A DNA stretch of 64,000 bases from Nonomuraea maritima (GTDB lineage Bacteria > Actinomycetota > Actinomycetes > Streptosporangiales > Streptosporangiaceae), in the NCBI RefSeq assembly GCF_900100395.1, contig NZ_FNFB01000010.1, positions 59,780 to 123,779 of the forward strand. Direction: 5' to 3'. Below the pieces are notes generated by a model. It was not told the origin of the DNA, did not search any database, and saw only the letters and a program-made list of their open reading frames with translations. The position numbers and the translations under genes are program-made. Numbering within the stretch: the stretch's first letter is position 1; each line of letters opens with the position of its first letter. Of this stretch, positions 35,638 to 44,209 are shown piece after piece.

Positions 35638-36215
35638 CATATTTGTAGGGCGTTCATGGCCTGGTCGACGGCGTCACGCAGCCGCCTGGGGTCGGGGTCG
35701 GCCCTGCCGAGCACCCGGACGCCCTGCACCAGCACGAGCAGGAACCTGGCCAGCGCGTACGGGTCCTTGCCCGCCGGGAGCTCGCCCTGGGCGCGCGCCC
35801 TGACGAGGGCGCCTGCCAGCATGGCCTCCATGCCGGCCCATGACGCCACGACCTTCTGCGACACGATCGGGTCGCGCGAGCCGAACTCGACCGCCGTGTT
35901 CACCACCATGCAGCCCCGGCGCAGCTCGTCGGCCAGGCATTCGGCGACGTACGCGTCGAGGAAGGCGCGGACGGCGGGCAGCGCGGGCCCCGGCTGCGAC
36001 AGCGGCTCGACGACGCTGGTCTGCTCGACGTACCGCTCCAGCGCCTTCAGGTAGAGCTCGCGTTTGCCGCCGAAGGTCGCGTAGATGCTCGCCCGCGCGA
36101 CCCCAAGCCGCTCCACGAGGTCGGCCATCGAGGTCGCCTCGTACCCGCGCTCCCAGAACAGCTCCAACGCCTTCTGCAGCGCGACGTCCGGATCGAACTC
36201 CTTGCTCCTTGCCAC
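35637..36215 (-). CDS. TetR family regulator (AcrR-like)
   Basis: A 192-aa protein. The HTH (MADLVERLGVARASIYATFG, about 30-49) and the conserved FGGKRELYLKALERY continuation are standard. The C-terminal domain contains RRGCMVVNTAVEFGSRDP, characteristic of the TetR_C_16/AcrR-like subgroup that often controls an adjacent SDR or oxidoreductase. Matching operator-like 12-mers stand upstream of both this gene and the SDR, indicating joint repression. Confidence 0.92.
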   Translation of the reverse strand: MARSKEFDPDVALQKALELFWERGYEATSMADLVERLGVARASIYATFGGKRELYLKALERYVEQTSVVEPLSQPGPALPAVRAFLDAYVAECLADELRRGCMVVNTAVEFGSRDPIVSQKVVASWAGMEAMLAGALVRARAQGELPAGKDPYALARFLLVLVQGVRVLGRADPDPRRLRDAVDQAMNALQI

Positions 36216-36236
36216 GCCCGGACGCTAGCACTATCC

Positions 36237-36248
36237 AGAACGATCGGT
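36237..36248. promoter_or_regulatory. Operator copy 2 upstream of tetR
   Basis: AGAACGATCGGT, part of a near-palindrome GAaCGATCGgTC, 22 bp upstream of the tetR start. Same motif as the copy before the SDR, in opposite orientation. Confidence 0.6.
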
Positions 36249-36255
36249 CAAAAAT

Positions 36256-36579
36256 TCACCGCATGGGGTTGTCGTCCTCCGGAGGCATGGACGCCGGGTT
36301 GCGCTGTTCGAAGGGTGACTCGGCCTGGCGGGGGACCTGGAGCAGGCCGAGGGTGTCCTGCTCGCCGCGCCGCCTGATCACGTCGTTGATCGCCTCGGTA
36401 AGCTCCGGCCTGCTGTACGCGCCCTCGGGCAGCTCGTTCAGGTGCCCGAGCAGGTCGGCGGGCAGGCGTACGTGCTCGGACACGTGCGAGTACACCTCCC
36501 GGACAGCGACCCGGTCGCGTCCCGCGAAGGCTTCGTCGATGGCCTGTTGCAGTTCGTCGATCACGGCTCGGTCGGTCAT
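36256..36579 (-). CDS. Hypothetical small helical protein
   Basis: A 107-aa acidic protein, mostly helical (VIDELQQAIDEAFAGRDRVA, ELTEAINDVIRRRGEQDTLG) with a proline-rich charged C-terminus. No recognised domain and no signal peptide. It starts 1 bp after the stop of the GT9 gene, so it is the second gene of that operon. Good codon bias supports reality. Function unknown. Confidence 0.7.
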   Translation of the reverse strand: MTDRAVIDELQQAIDEAFAGRDRVAVREVYSHVSEHVRLPADLLGHLNELPEGAYSRPELTEAINDVIRRRGEQDTLGLLQVPRQAESPFEQRNPASMPPEDDNPMR

Positions 36580-36580
36580 G

Positions 36581-37612
36581 TCATCTCCCAGTAGGTCCGG
36601 CGAGCAGGTCCTGCGCCTGCTCGGCCACCATGTCCACCGGCACGTCGCACACCCACGACTCCTCGTGAGCGCACCGGACGGCGCCGCAGCGCGGGCAGGC
36701 CGTGGTCCACGACGTCAGCGGCCGGTGCGACGTCCTGCTGAGCGGCCCGTAGCCGACGAGGTTCCGGCACCAGAACACCGCCACCGTGGGCGTGCCGACG
36801 GCGGCGGCGAGGTGCCGCGGCCCGGTGTCGTTGGCGATCAACAGGTCGCACCGCTCGTACAGGGCGGCCAGCCCGCCGAGGCCGAGCGCGCCCACGACGG
36901 GCGCCGCGGGCCGGCGCATCGCGCCGACCACGCCCATCACCAGGTCCTTCTCCTCGTGCATGCCGGTCACGACCACAGGACGGCCGGTCAGGTCGGCCAC
37001 CTCGGCGAAGCGCTCCACCGGCCAGCGCCGCCGGGGGTCCTTCGCGCCCGGGTGCACGGCGACGAGCCCGTCGGGCAGGTCGCCGAGGACGCGGGCCAGC
37101 TCGTCGCGGTCGGCGTCGGTGACCGCGACGCGGGCCTCCAGCCCGCCCGCGACCGCGCCGACCAGCGCGACGACCTCCAGGCAGCGCAGCGTCTCGTGCT
37201 GGTGCTCGGCGTACCGCACCCAGCGGTCCAGCTCCGCCGCGCCCGGCGCGCGCGACCCGGCGGTCACGCGTGCGCCCAGGCCGCGGACCAGCGGGTTGGA
37301 GTGCCGTCCGCCGCCGTGGAGCTGCACCGCCAGGTCGAACCGGGACGCCCGAAGCGCCCGCGCGGGCGCCGGGTCGCCGGTGATCGGCGGCAGCGCCACC
37401 ACGTCGTCCACCGGGCCGGGGCGTCCGGCCAGGAAGGCGGCGTGCCAGGCCGCGCCGAGCAGCGTCAGGCGCGCGCCCGGGTAGGCCCGCTTGAGCGCGT
37501 CCAGCGCGGGCACGGCGACGAGGTAGTCGCCGACCGCGTTGGCCCGCAGCACCGCGATCCTGCGCACCCCGTCGACCGGCTTCCCCGTCACGGGCACGTC
37601 GAGACCTGACAT
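36581..37612 (-). CDS. Glycosyltransferase family 9 (heptosyltransferase-like)
   Basis: A 343-aa GT-B protein. The N-terminus IAVLRANAVGDYLVAVPALDALKRAYP is the GT9 signature, and the ADP-heptose-binding half carries LVAVHPGAKDPRRRWPVERF and ANDTGPRHLAAAVGTPTVAVF. The C-terminus has a Cys/His cluster (CPRCGAVRCAHEESWVC) that could bind metal. ATG 37612 is conservative, and ATG 37645 is also possible. It is divergent from bifunctional hldE, implying ADP-heptose synthesis and transfer in this Gram-positive, where the acceptor is not LPS. Confidence 0.85.
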   Translation of the reverse strand: MSGLDVPVTGKPVDGVRRIAVLRANAVGDYLVAVPALDALKRAYPGARLTLLGAAWHAAFLAGRPGPVDDVVALPPITGDPAPARALRASRFDLAVQLHGGGRHSNPLVRGLGARVTAGSRAPGAAELDRWVRYAEHQHETLRCLEVVALVGAVAGGLEARVAVTDADRDELARVLGDLPDGLVAVHPGAKDPRRRWPVERFAEVADLTGRPVVVTGMHEEKDLVMGVVGAMRRPAAPVVGALGLGGLAALYERCDLLIANDTGPRHLAAAVGTPTVAVFWCRNLVGYGPLSRTSHRPLTSWTTACPRCGAVRCAHEESWVCDVPVDMVAEQAQDLLAGPTGR

Positions 37613-37694
37613 AGCGGCCACCGCTACCCCGGCTGTCCCATCCATAACGTCCCGGATGGCGTTTGAGCAGGCCTTTCTCAGGTACTCGCTTCCC

Positions 37695-39113
37695 ATGCGC
37701 ACAGACGGAACGATCAGCGCCGTGGTCGTCGGCGACGTGATGCTCGACTCGTGGCTGCACGGCTCCGCCAAGCGTCTCGCCCAGGAGGCGCCGGTGCCCG
37801 TGATGAGCCTGGAGGCGACCGAGGACGCTCCTGGCGGAGCCGCGAACGCGGCGGCGAACCTGGTCGCGCTCGGGGCGCGCGTCCGGCTGGTCGCCGCCGT
37901 GGGTGACGACGAGTGCGGCGACAAGCTGGTCGCGGCGCTGCGCCTGCTCGGCGTGGACGGCGACCTGGTGACCGTGCCGGGACGGCGTACCGCGCACAAG
38001 AGGCGCCTGGTCACCAGCGGCCAGCTGACCGCCCGCTACGACGAGGAGGACCTGGCCGCGCTGCCAGGGACGGCCGAGCGGCAGCTGCTGGACCGGCTGG
38101 CCGACGCCCTGCCGGGCGCCGACGTGGTGATCGCCTGCGACTACGGCGGCGGCGTGTGCACGCCCGCCGTCCGCCGGGCGCTCGCGGGAACGCCGCTCCT
38201 GGTGGTGGACGCGCACGGGCCTGCGCCGTGGCGCGAGTGCGCGCCGGCCGCCGTCCTGCCGAACTACACCGAGGTCGTACGGCTCCTCGGCGACGACGAC
38301 GGCGACGTCGGGGACCGGCTCACGTACGTGGCCGCCCGCTCGTCCCGGCTGCTGGAGCTGACCGGGGCCGGGATCGTGGTGACCACCCTCGACGGCGACG
38401 GCACGGTGCTGCACCGCCACGGGCGTCCGCCGTACCGGACATACGCGCAGCCCGCGCCGCAGCACATGGCGACGGGCGCGGGCGACACGTTCGCCGCGGC
38501 GTTCGCGCTGTGGCTGGCGGGCGGCGCGACGCCGGAGGAGGCCGCGGAGGCGGGCCAGGCGGCGGCCTCGGTCGTGGTGCGTAGGCCCGGCACGGCGGTC
38601 TGCACGAGGTACGAGCTGCTGCGCGCCCTGCGCCGCCACCAGGGCACCGTGCAGACCCCGGAGCGCCTGGCCCAGCTGCTGGACGAGCACCGGCGCAGGG
38701 GCGAGCGGGTGGTGTTCACGAACGGCTGCTTCGACGTGCTGCACCGGGGCCATGTGACGTACCTGGAGGAGGCGGGACGGCTCGGCGACGTGCTGGTGGT
38801 CGCGGTCAACAGCGACGCCGGGGTGGCCAGGCTGAAGGGTCCTGGCCGCCCGGTGATCCCGTGCGAGGACCGGATGTCCGTCCTCGCCGCCCTGAACTAC
38901 GTCGACTACGTGACCGAGTTCGACGAGGACACCCCCGAGCGGCTGCTCAGGATGATCCGTCCTGAGCTGTACGTGAAGGGCGGCGACTACGCGCCGGAGA
39001 TGCTGGCGGAGACGCCCCTGGTGCGGGCGCTGGGCGGCGAGGTGCGGGTGCTGAGCTACGTCCCCGACCGCTCGACGACGGCCATCATCGGCCGCATGCG
39101 CCTGCTGCCCTGA
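37695..39113 (+). CDS. hldE: Bifunctional heptose-7-phosphate kinase / heptose-1-phosphate adenylyltransferase
   Basis: A 472-aa two-domain enzyme. The N-terminal PfkB-type kinase runs to about 315 and contains the catalytic GAGDTFAAAF (near 259). The C-terminal nucleotidyltransferase contains the HxGH motif in FDVLHRGHVTYL and the ISTTxI-like end RSTTAIIGRM. The two domains match HldE and would produce ADP-heptose from heptose 7-phosphate together with a phosphatase (GmhB) not seen nearby. It is divergent from a GT9 enzyme (82 bp between starts). ATG 37656 is an alternative start. Confidence 0.9.
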   Translation: MRTDGTISAVVVGDVMLDSWLHGSAKRLAQEAPVPVMSLEATEDAPGGAANAAANLVALGARVRLVAAVGDDECGDKLVAALRLLGVDGDLVTVPGRRTAHKRRLVTSGQLTARYDEEDLAALPGTAERQLLDRLADALPGADVVIACDYGGGVCTPAVRRALAGTPLLVVDAHGPAPWRECAPAAVLPNYTEVVRLLGDDDGDVGDRLTYVAARSSRLLELTGAGIVVTTLDGDGTVLHRHGRPPYRTYAQPAPQHMATGAGDTFAAAFALWLAGGATPEEAAEAGQAAASVVVRRPGTAVCTRYELLRALRRHQGTVQTPERLAQLLDEHRRRGERVVFTNGCFDVLHRGHVTYLEEAGRLGDVLVVAVNSDAGVARLKGPGRPVIPCEDRMSVLAALNYVDYVTEFDEDTPERLLRMIRPELYVKGGDYAPEMLAETPLVRALGGEVRVLSYVPDRSTTAIIGRMRLLP

Positions 39114-39116
39114 CGC

Positions 39117-40637
39117 TCACACCGGCCGCAACGGGTTGGGGACGGGCACCCAGCGCATGGCGGCCCCGTCGGCGTCGAGCCAGCGCAGCAGCAGGTTGGC
39201 CTTGGCAGGGACATGCGTGGCCGCCAGCAGGTCGCGCAGTTCTGGCGGGTCGCCGTGGTCCTTGGCGGCGGCGGCGAACACGGCCCGCGCCCGCGCCCAC
39301 AGCTCGCCGTCCAGCCGGGGGTGGCGTTCGGCGACCGCGCCCGCGATCTCGCGCAGGTTGTTGGTGACCAGGCAGTAGACCAGGCGCTCCCACGCACGCG
39401 CGCCGCCCAGCACCGGGGCGTCCAGCGCGGGGTGCCGCTCGGCGACCAGTTTGACGCCCTCGTGGTCGCGGAACAGGGCCTGCGCGGGCAGCCCGGCCGC
39501 GTCCACGCCGACGAGCACGTTCTGCAGGTGGCATTCGAGCACGACGCCGTGGCGCAGGTACGCGTGCAGCACCGGCGGCACCACGTGGGCGAGGTAGCGG
39601 TCCCACCACAGCAGCGAGAGGTCCTCGTCGAGGTTGTCGAGCGGGTCGCCGGGGAAGCCCTCGGCGATCCCGGCGGCCGCGAGCGCGGTCAGGCCGGGCA
39701 GGAGACGCTGCCCGAACCCGTCGCGGACGATCACCGCGAGCGCCTCGCCGCCGTCGCCGTCCCTGAGCGCGCTGCGGTAGCCGCGGTCGCGCAGCACGGC
39801 GGGGACCGGCGTGTGCTCCGGCAGGCCGTCGAAGGCCCGGTCGACCAGGTCGGCGACCACCGGCAGCCGCCGCAGGTCGTGCAGCCAGAGGCGGCGCACG
39901 TCGTTCGTGATCCGCACGTCCAGGCTGAACTTGCAGAACAGGTCGGCCTCCGGCAGGTACACGGTCCTTACGGACGCCGTCGGCACCGCCGGGTCGGTCG
40001 TGACGCCGAGGTCGCGCAGCCTGCCGTCGCGCAGGCCGCCGAGCAGCTTCACCTGCCAGGGGTGGGCGGGCAGCAGGGCCAGGCCGTCGCCCGCCGGGCC
40101 GCCGAGCCGGTCGAGCGCTGCGGCGTCCCCCACCTCGACCAGGTCTTCCGCCGGTATGCCGAGCAGCCGCAGCGGGAAGCTCGCGTGCGCCTCCGGCGAG
40201 TACGGCAGCCATTCCCGGGCGGCGCCTCCCCCGCGGGCCTTGGGCGCGGGATGGTAGCGGTGCCCGGCGAGCAGCGCCTGCTCGGACCGCACGTACGGGT
40301 CAGCGGGCGGGACAGCGGCCCGGCGGGCGGCCAGCAGGGCGGCGGTGACGTCGCGGCTGTGCCTGATCTCGGCGGCCAGCGCGTCGTTGGCGACCCCGGT
40401 GGCGGCGTGCAGTTCGCCGGCCGCGAGCGCGACGAGCGCGTCCAGCGTGAGCGGGAGCGGGCCTTCGGGGGTGCGCAGCGCGGGGCCGCCTGGGGCCGCC
40501 GCGTCCACCACCGCACCGGTCGCGGGCAGCAGGAGACCGCCGGACCCGGCAGGCCGCGCCACCTCGCGGATCAGGCAGTTGAGCAGCGCCGTCACGGCGA
40601 GCGCGTCCGCCTGCCCCCCGGTGCGGATGGGTGACAT
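39117..40637 (-). CDS. IucA/IucC family NIS siderophore synthetase (1)
   Basis: A 506-aa NIS synthetase. Family motifs visible: LLPAHPWQ, KFSLDVRITNDVRRLW (equivalent of the KxSxxxRxTxxxR nucleotide-binding segment), LECHLQN and the C-terminal LLLRWLD...VPNPL. Such enzymes adenylate a carboxylate (citrate, succinate or alpha-ketoglutarate) and couple it to an amine or alcohol. ATG 40637 with AGAGGCG upstream is preferred. The further upstream ATG 40682 would overlap the divergent partner. Divergent from a second NIS synthetase. Confidence 0.88.
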   Translation of the reverse strand: MSPIRTGGQADALAVTALLNCLIREVARPAGSGGLLLPATGAVVDAAAPGGPALRTPEGPLPLTLDALVALAAGELHAATGVANDALAAEIRHSRDVTAALLAARRAAVPPADPYVRSEQALLAGHRYHPAPKARGGGAAREWLPYSPEAHASFPLRLLGIPAEDLVEVGDAAALDRLGGPAGDGLALLPAHPWQVKLLGGLRDGRLRDLGVTTDPAVPTASVRTVYLPEADLFCKFSLDVRITNDVRRLWLHDLRRLPVVADLVDRAFDGLPEHTPVPAVLRDRGYRSALRDGDGGEALAVIVRDGFGQRLLPGLTALAAAGIAEGFPGDPLDNLDEDLSLLWWDRYLAHVVPPVLHAYLRHGVVLECHLQNVLVGVDAAGLPAQALFRDHEGVKLVAERHPALDAPVLGGARAWERLVYCLVTNNLREIAGAVAERHPRLDGELWARARAVFAAAAKDHGDPPELRDLLAATHVPAKANLLLRWLDADGAAMRWVPVPNPLRPV

Positions 40638-40647
40638 GACCACGCCT

Positions 40648-40671
40648 CTACCCTGGGCCGCCGGTGGGTAG
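40648..40671. promoter_or_regulatory. Inverted repeat between the two NIS synthetase genes
   Basis: CTACCC (40648-40653) and GGGTAG (40666-40671), perfect 6-bp arms, in a divergent gap of only 43 bp. It does not resemble the known actinobacterial iron box (TTAGGTTAGGCTAACCTAA). Confidence 0.4.
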
Positions 40672-40680
40672 CTGTCTGCC

Positions 40681-42219
40681 ATGGTGCCGGAAAGAATTGG
40701 AACAGAGGCCGCATTCCTGGACGAACTGTCCCGCGTGCGTCCCGGCCTGTCGGCCCGCTACGCCGGCGCGCTTCCCGGCGCCCGCGCCGCCGTCCTCGGC
40801 CGCCTGTGGCGCGGCCTGCTGCACGAGCCGCTCCCCGGCCTGACCAGGACCGGCCCCGGCACGGTGACGACGGCCGCGGGGCTCCTGCTCAAGGGACCTG
40901 CGCGGCGGCCGTACGACCTCGGGGACGTGCCGGAGCTCCACCTCGGCGGGCAGCCGTGGACGCACCCGGCCGAGCTGCTCGCCGCTCTCGGCGTGCCCGG
41001 CGCCGACCGGCTGGTCGAGGACCTCGGCAACTGCGTCGCCTCGCTCGCGCTCTCCCGGGCGGGCGCTTCGCCGTTCGAGCCGAAGACGCCGGAGGAGCAC
41101 GAGCAGAGCGTGGTGGACGGGCACCCGTACCATCCGGGGTGCCGCAACCGGCCCGGGATCTCGGTGGCGGAACAGCTCGCCTACATGCCGGAGCACCGGC
41201 CGGTGGTCGCCCTCGACCTGGTGGCGCTGCCCGGCCGCGCCTGTCTGGTCGCGGGCCCTTGGCCGGCCGCGCTGCGCGACGGCGACCTGCTGCTGCTCCC
41301 CGTCCATCCCTGGCAGTCGCGCCACGTGCTCCCCGGGCTCGGCCTGCGTCCCCACGCCCTCGCCGCCGTCCCTGCCCGCCCTTTGATGTCCGTACGGACC
41401 CTCGCCCCGACCGGCGGCGGCCCGCACCTCAAGACGGCGCTCAGCACGCGGCTGACCTCCGGCGTCCGGGACATCTCCCCCGGTTCGGTACGCGACTGCG
41501 TCCCGCTCTCCGGCCTGCTGGGCGATCTGGCGGCGCGGGCCGGCGGCGGGCTGCGGGTGACCCGCTACCTGGCGGGCGCGGCCGGCCCGGCGGCGGACGG
41601 CGCGCCGAGCGCGGACCTGGCCGTGCTGCTGCGGGAACCCGTGACGGGCAACGTGCTGCCCGTGGCGGCCGTCACCCGGCCGCCCGACCCGGAGGCGTGG
41701 CTGCGCGCGTTCGCCCGTACGGCCCTGACCAGCCTGCTGCGGCTGCTGTCACTTGGCGCGGCCCTGGAGGCACACGGGCAGAACCTGCTCGTCGAGCCGG
41801 ACGCCGGCGGCCTGCCGGGCCGGCTGTTCTACCGCGACCTGGCCGACGTCCGGCTCAGCCCGGCGCGGCTGGCCCGCCACGGCGTCGAGACGCCCCCGGT
41901 CAGCCCCCGCCTGCTCTCCGACGACCCGGGCGTGCTGCACGCCAAGCTGTACGGCTCTCTCGTGGGCACCACGTTCGGCAGCCTGGTCGCGCTGTTCGGC
42001 CAGGGCGACCGGGCCGCGGAGGCACGCCTGTGGCGGGTCGTCGCCACCGCCGCGCACGAGGCGTCCGACGCCCTGCCCGCCGGGCCCGACGCGCGGGCCG
42101 ACCGCGACGCGCTGTTCGCACCGGCCCTCCCTGCCAAGGCCCATCTGCTGGCCCGCCTGGACGGCTCCCCGCCGGGCGACAGCTGGACCACGCTCCCGAA
42201 CCCCCTCCGCACCTGGTGA
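40681..42219 (+). CDS. IucA/IucC family NIS siderophore synthetase (2)
   Basis: A 512-aa NIS synthetase, only distantly related to its divergent neighbour. Motifs: LLLLPVHPWQS, HLKTALSTRLTSGVRDIS, LEAHGQNLLV and LPNPLRTW. The C-terminal FhuF-like region is normal. Two different synthetases typically act in sequence on the two ends of a dicarboxylate such as citrate. No diamine decarboxylase, N-hydroxylase, acyltransferase or siderophore transporter is adjacent, so the product cannot be stated. The ATG 40681 start has only a weak SD (GGTGGG). Confidence 0.88.
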   Translation: MVPERIGTEAAFLDELSRVRPGLSARYAGALPGARAAVLGRLWRGLLHEPLPGLTRTGPGTVTTAAGLLLKGPARRPYDLGDVPELHLGGQPWTHPAELLAALGVPGADRLVEDLGNCVASLALSRAGASPFEPKTPEEHEQSVVDGHPYHPGCRNRPGISVAEQLAYMPEHRPVVALDLVALPGRACLVAGPWPAALRDGDLLLLPVHPWQSRHVLPGLGLRPHALAAVPARPLMSVRTLAPTGGGPHLKTALSTRLTSGVRDISPGSVRDCVPLSGLLGDLAARAGGGLRVTRYLAGAAGPAADGAPSADLAVLLREPVTGNVLPVAAVTRPPDPEAWLRAFARTALTSLLRLLSLGAALEAHGQNLLVEPDAGGLPGRLFYRDLADVRLSPARLARHGVETPPVSPRLLSDDPGVLHAKLYGSLVGTTFGSLVALFGQGDRAAEARLWRVVATAAHEASDALPAGPDARADRDALFAPALPAKAHLLARLDGSPPGDSWTTLPNPLRTW

Positions 42220-42303
42220 GCCGCCGATCGGGACCCGGCTCACCAGTGGCACACCCCCGGCGTGAAAGCATCGAGGGGTAGCCGAGCGCTGTTGGAGGCA
42301 GGG

Positions 42304-43707
42304 GTGGCTGACGAGTTCGACGTCATCGTGATCGGTGGGGGGCCCGCCGGTGAGAACGTCGTGGACCGGGCCGTACGGGGCGGCCTGACCGCGGCGCTCG
42401 TCGAGGAGCGGCTGGCCGGGGGCGAATGCTCGTACTGGGCGTGCGTGCCGAGCAAGGCGCTGCTGCGCCCGATCGACCTGGCGGCCGAGGTGAGCCGGGT
42501 GCCCGGCATGTCGCTCGGCCCGATCGACGTGGCCGCGGTGCTGGCCAGGCGCGACGAGGCCGTGTCGAACTACGACGACGCGGGCCAGGTGCGCTGGATC
42601 GAGAGCGTCCCGGCCGAGCTGGTACGCGGCCACGGCCGTCTCGACGGCCAGAAGCGGGTCCGCGTCACGACGGACGACGGTGAGCGCGTGCTGACCGCCC
42701 GGCACGCCGTCGTGCTGGCGACCGGCAGCGTCCCGCAGGTGCCCGGCGTGCCGGGCCTTAAGGAGGCTGCCCCGTGGACCAGCCACGAGGTGACCGCCGC
42801 GAAAGAGATCCCCGAACGGCTGGCGGTGCTCGGCGGCGGCGTGGTCGCCTGCGAGATGGCGCAGGCCATGCACGGGCTGGGCGCGCGGGAGACCACGCTC
42901 CTCGTGCGCGGCGGCGGCCTGCTCAGCCGGATGGAGCCGTTCGCCGGCGAGCTGCTCGCCGAGGCGTTCGCCGAGGCGGGCATCGACGTGCGCCTGCGGA
43001 CGGGCATCGAACGGGTCGAGCGCCCCGAACCGGGCGGCAAGGTGACCGTGCACCTGTCCGACGGCACGCTGCTGGAGGCCGACGAGCTGCTGGTCGCGAC
43101 GGGCCGCCGGGCGGCGACGCGGGACATCGGGCTCGACACCGTCGGCCTGCCCGCCGGCGAGCCGGTCGAGGTGGACGACAGCATGCGCGCCACGGCGGTG
43201 GGCGACGGCTGGCTGTACGCGGTGGGCGACGTCAACGGCCGCGTGCTGCTCACCCACATGGGCAAGTACCAGGCCCGGGTGTGCGGTGACGTGATCGCGG
43301 CCCGCGCCCGCGGCGACGAGCTGCCCGCCATGCGTGACCTGGCGGACGCGTACGGCTCGCCGCAGGTGGTGTTCACCGATCCGCAGATCTGCGCGGTCGG
43401 CCGCACCGAGCGGATGGCCCGCGAGGACGGCTTCCGCTACCGCGTGGTCGACTACGACATGGGCGCGGTGACCGGCGCCTACCTGCTGGGCGACGGCTAC
43501 CGCGGCAAGGCGCGGGCCGTCGTCGACGAGGACAGGAAGGTGCTGCTGGGCGTCACGTTCGCCGGGCCTGGGGCGGCGGAGCTGCTGCACGCCGCCACGA
43601 TCGCGGTGACCGCCGAGGTGCCGCTCGACCGGCTCTGGCACGCGGTGCCGTCGTTCCCGACCGTGAGCGAGATCTGGCTGCGCCTGCTGGAGACGTACGG
43701 GCTCTGA
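42304..43707 (+). CDS. Flavoprotein pyridine nucleotide-disulfide oxidoreductase
   Basis: A 467-aa member of the lipoamide dehydrogenase/mercuric reductase group. FAD motif IGGGPAGENV near residue 9, redox-active disulfide in GGECSYWACVPSK (CX4C), NAD motif LGGGVVACEMA, second FAD motif YAVGDVNGR, and the C-terminal dimer base HAVPSFPTVSE. ATY-type core residues are changed (SYWAC for the usual NxGC), as in NAD(P)H oxidoreductases of unclear substrate. Start GTG 42304 is chosen for GGAGG just upstream. Not an obvious partner of the NIS genes. Confidence 0.87.
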   Translation: MADEFDVIVIGGGPAGENVVDRAVRGGLTAALVEERLAGGECSYWACVPSKALLRPIDLAAEVSRVPGMSLGPIDVAAVLARRDEAVSNYDDAGQVRWIESVPAELVRGHGRLDGQKRVRVTTDDGERVLTARHAVVLATGSVPQVPGVPGLKEAAPWTSHEVTAAKEIPERLAVLGGGVVACEMAQAMHGLGARETTLLVRGGGLLSRMEPFAGELLAEAFAEAGIDVRLRTGIERVERPEPGGKVTVHLSDGTLLEADELLVATGRRAATRDIGLDTVGLPAGEPVEVDDSMRATAVGDGWLYAVGDVNGRVLLTHMGKYQARVCGDVIAARARGDELPAMRDLADAYGSPQVVFTDPQICAVGRTERMAREDGFRYRVVDYDMGAVTGAYLLGDGYRGKARAVVDEDRKVLLGVTFAGPGAAELLHAATIAVTAEVPLDRLWHAVPSFPTVSEIWLRLLETYGL

Positions 43708-43713
43708 GCAGGC

Positions 43714-44169
43714 TCAGGCACGTCGGTCGGGGCAGCTCATGGCGACGGACCGGTCGGCGTCCGTCATGAGCTCCGCGATCGTTTCCTCGACGCTGTCGCG
43801 CAGCTCCACGCGCGACAGCAGGTCGGTGAGCCGCAGCACGGTCAGCAGGTGGGCGGAGGGCCGGATCAGGATGATCCGGCCACCGCCGCCCTCCTCCTCC
43901 ATGCGCTGCAGCGCCATCGCGATCACGCCGATGGCCGAGGAGTCGAAGAACTCGAGGTCGGCGAGGTCGAACAGGAGGACGGGCCCAACCGACCAGTTCC
44001 ACACGGCGTTGACACAGGCGCTGAACCTGACGCGGCCCGCGTGGTCGAGTTCACCGCCGGCGCGCACGACCGTGCACGCGAGATGCCGGGTCGTCTCGAT
44101 CCGCAGAGGCTTTCCGTCCACCCTGTGCCACTGCCCCGTTGACGGCGATTTCACAGGGGATGACGACAT
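43714..44169 (-). CDS. STAS domain anti-sigma factor antagonist
   Basis: A 151-aa protein. After a ~25-residue tail the STAS fold follows, with LFDLADLEFFDSSAIGVIAM. The Ser of DSSAIG aligns with the phosphorylated Ser of SpoIIAA/RsbV. Phosphorylation by an RsbW-type kinase would release it from partner binding. Such a kinase gene is at 50300-50752, not adjacent. Convergent with the flavoprotein, 6 bp apart. Confidence 0.85.
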   Translation of the reverse strand: MSSSPVKSPSTGQWHRVDGKPLRIETTRHLACTVVRAGGELDHAGRVRFSACVNAVWNWSVGPVLLFDLADLEFFDSSAIGVIAMALQRMEEEGGGGRIILIRPSAHLLTVLRLTDLLSRVELRDSVEETIAELMTDADRSVAMSCPDRRA

Positions 44170-44209
44170 TTCCCCGACCCTTGCAGATCATCGACCGGGC
44201 TTTACGAGG

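Noticed and set aside
40638..40680. Iron box (DmdR/IdeR site) between the NIS synthetases
   Set aside because: The 43-bp gap contains only a CTACCC/GGGTAG dyad, not the known 19-bp iron box pattern.
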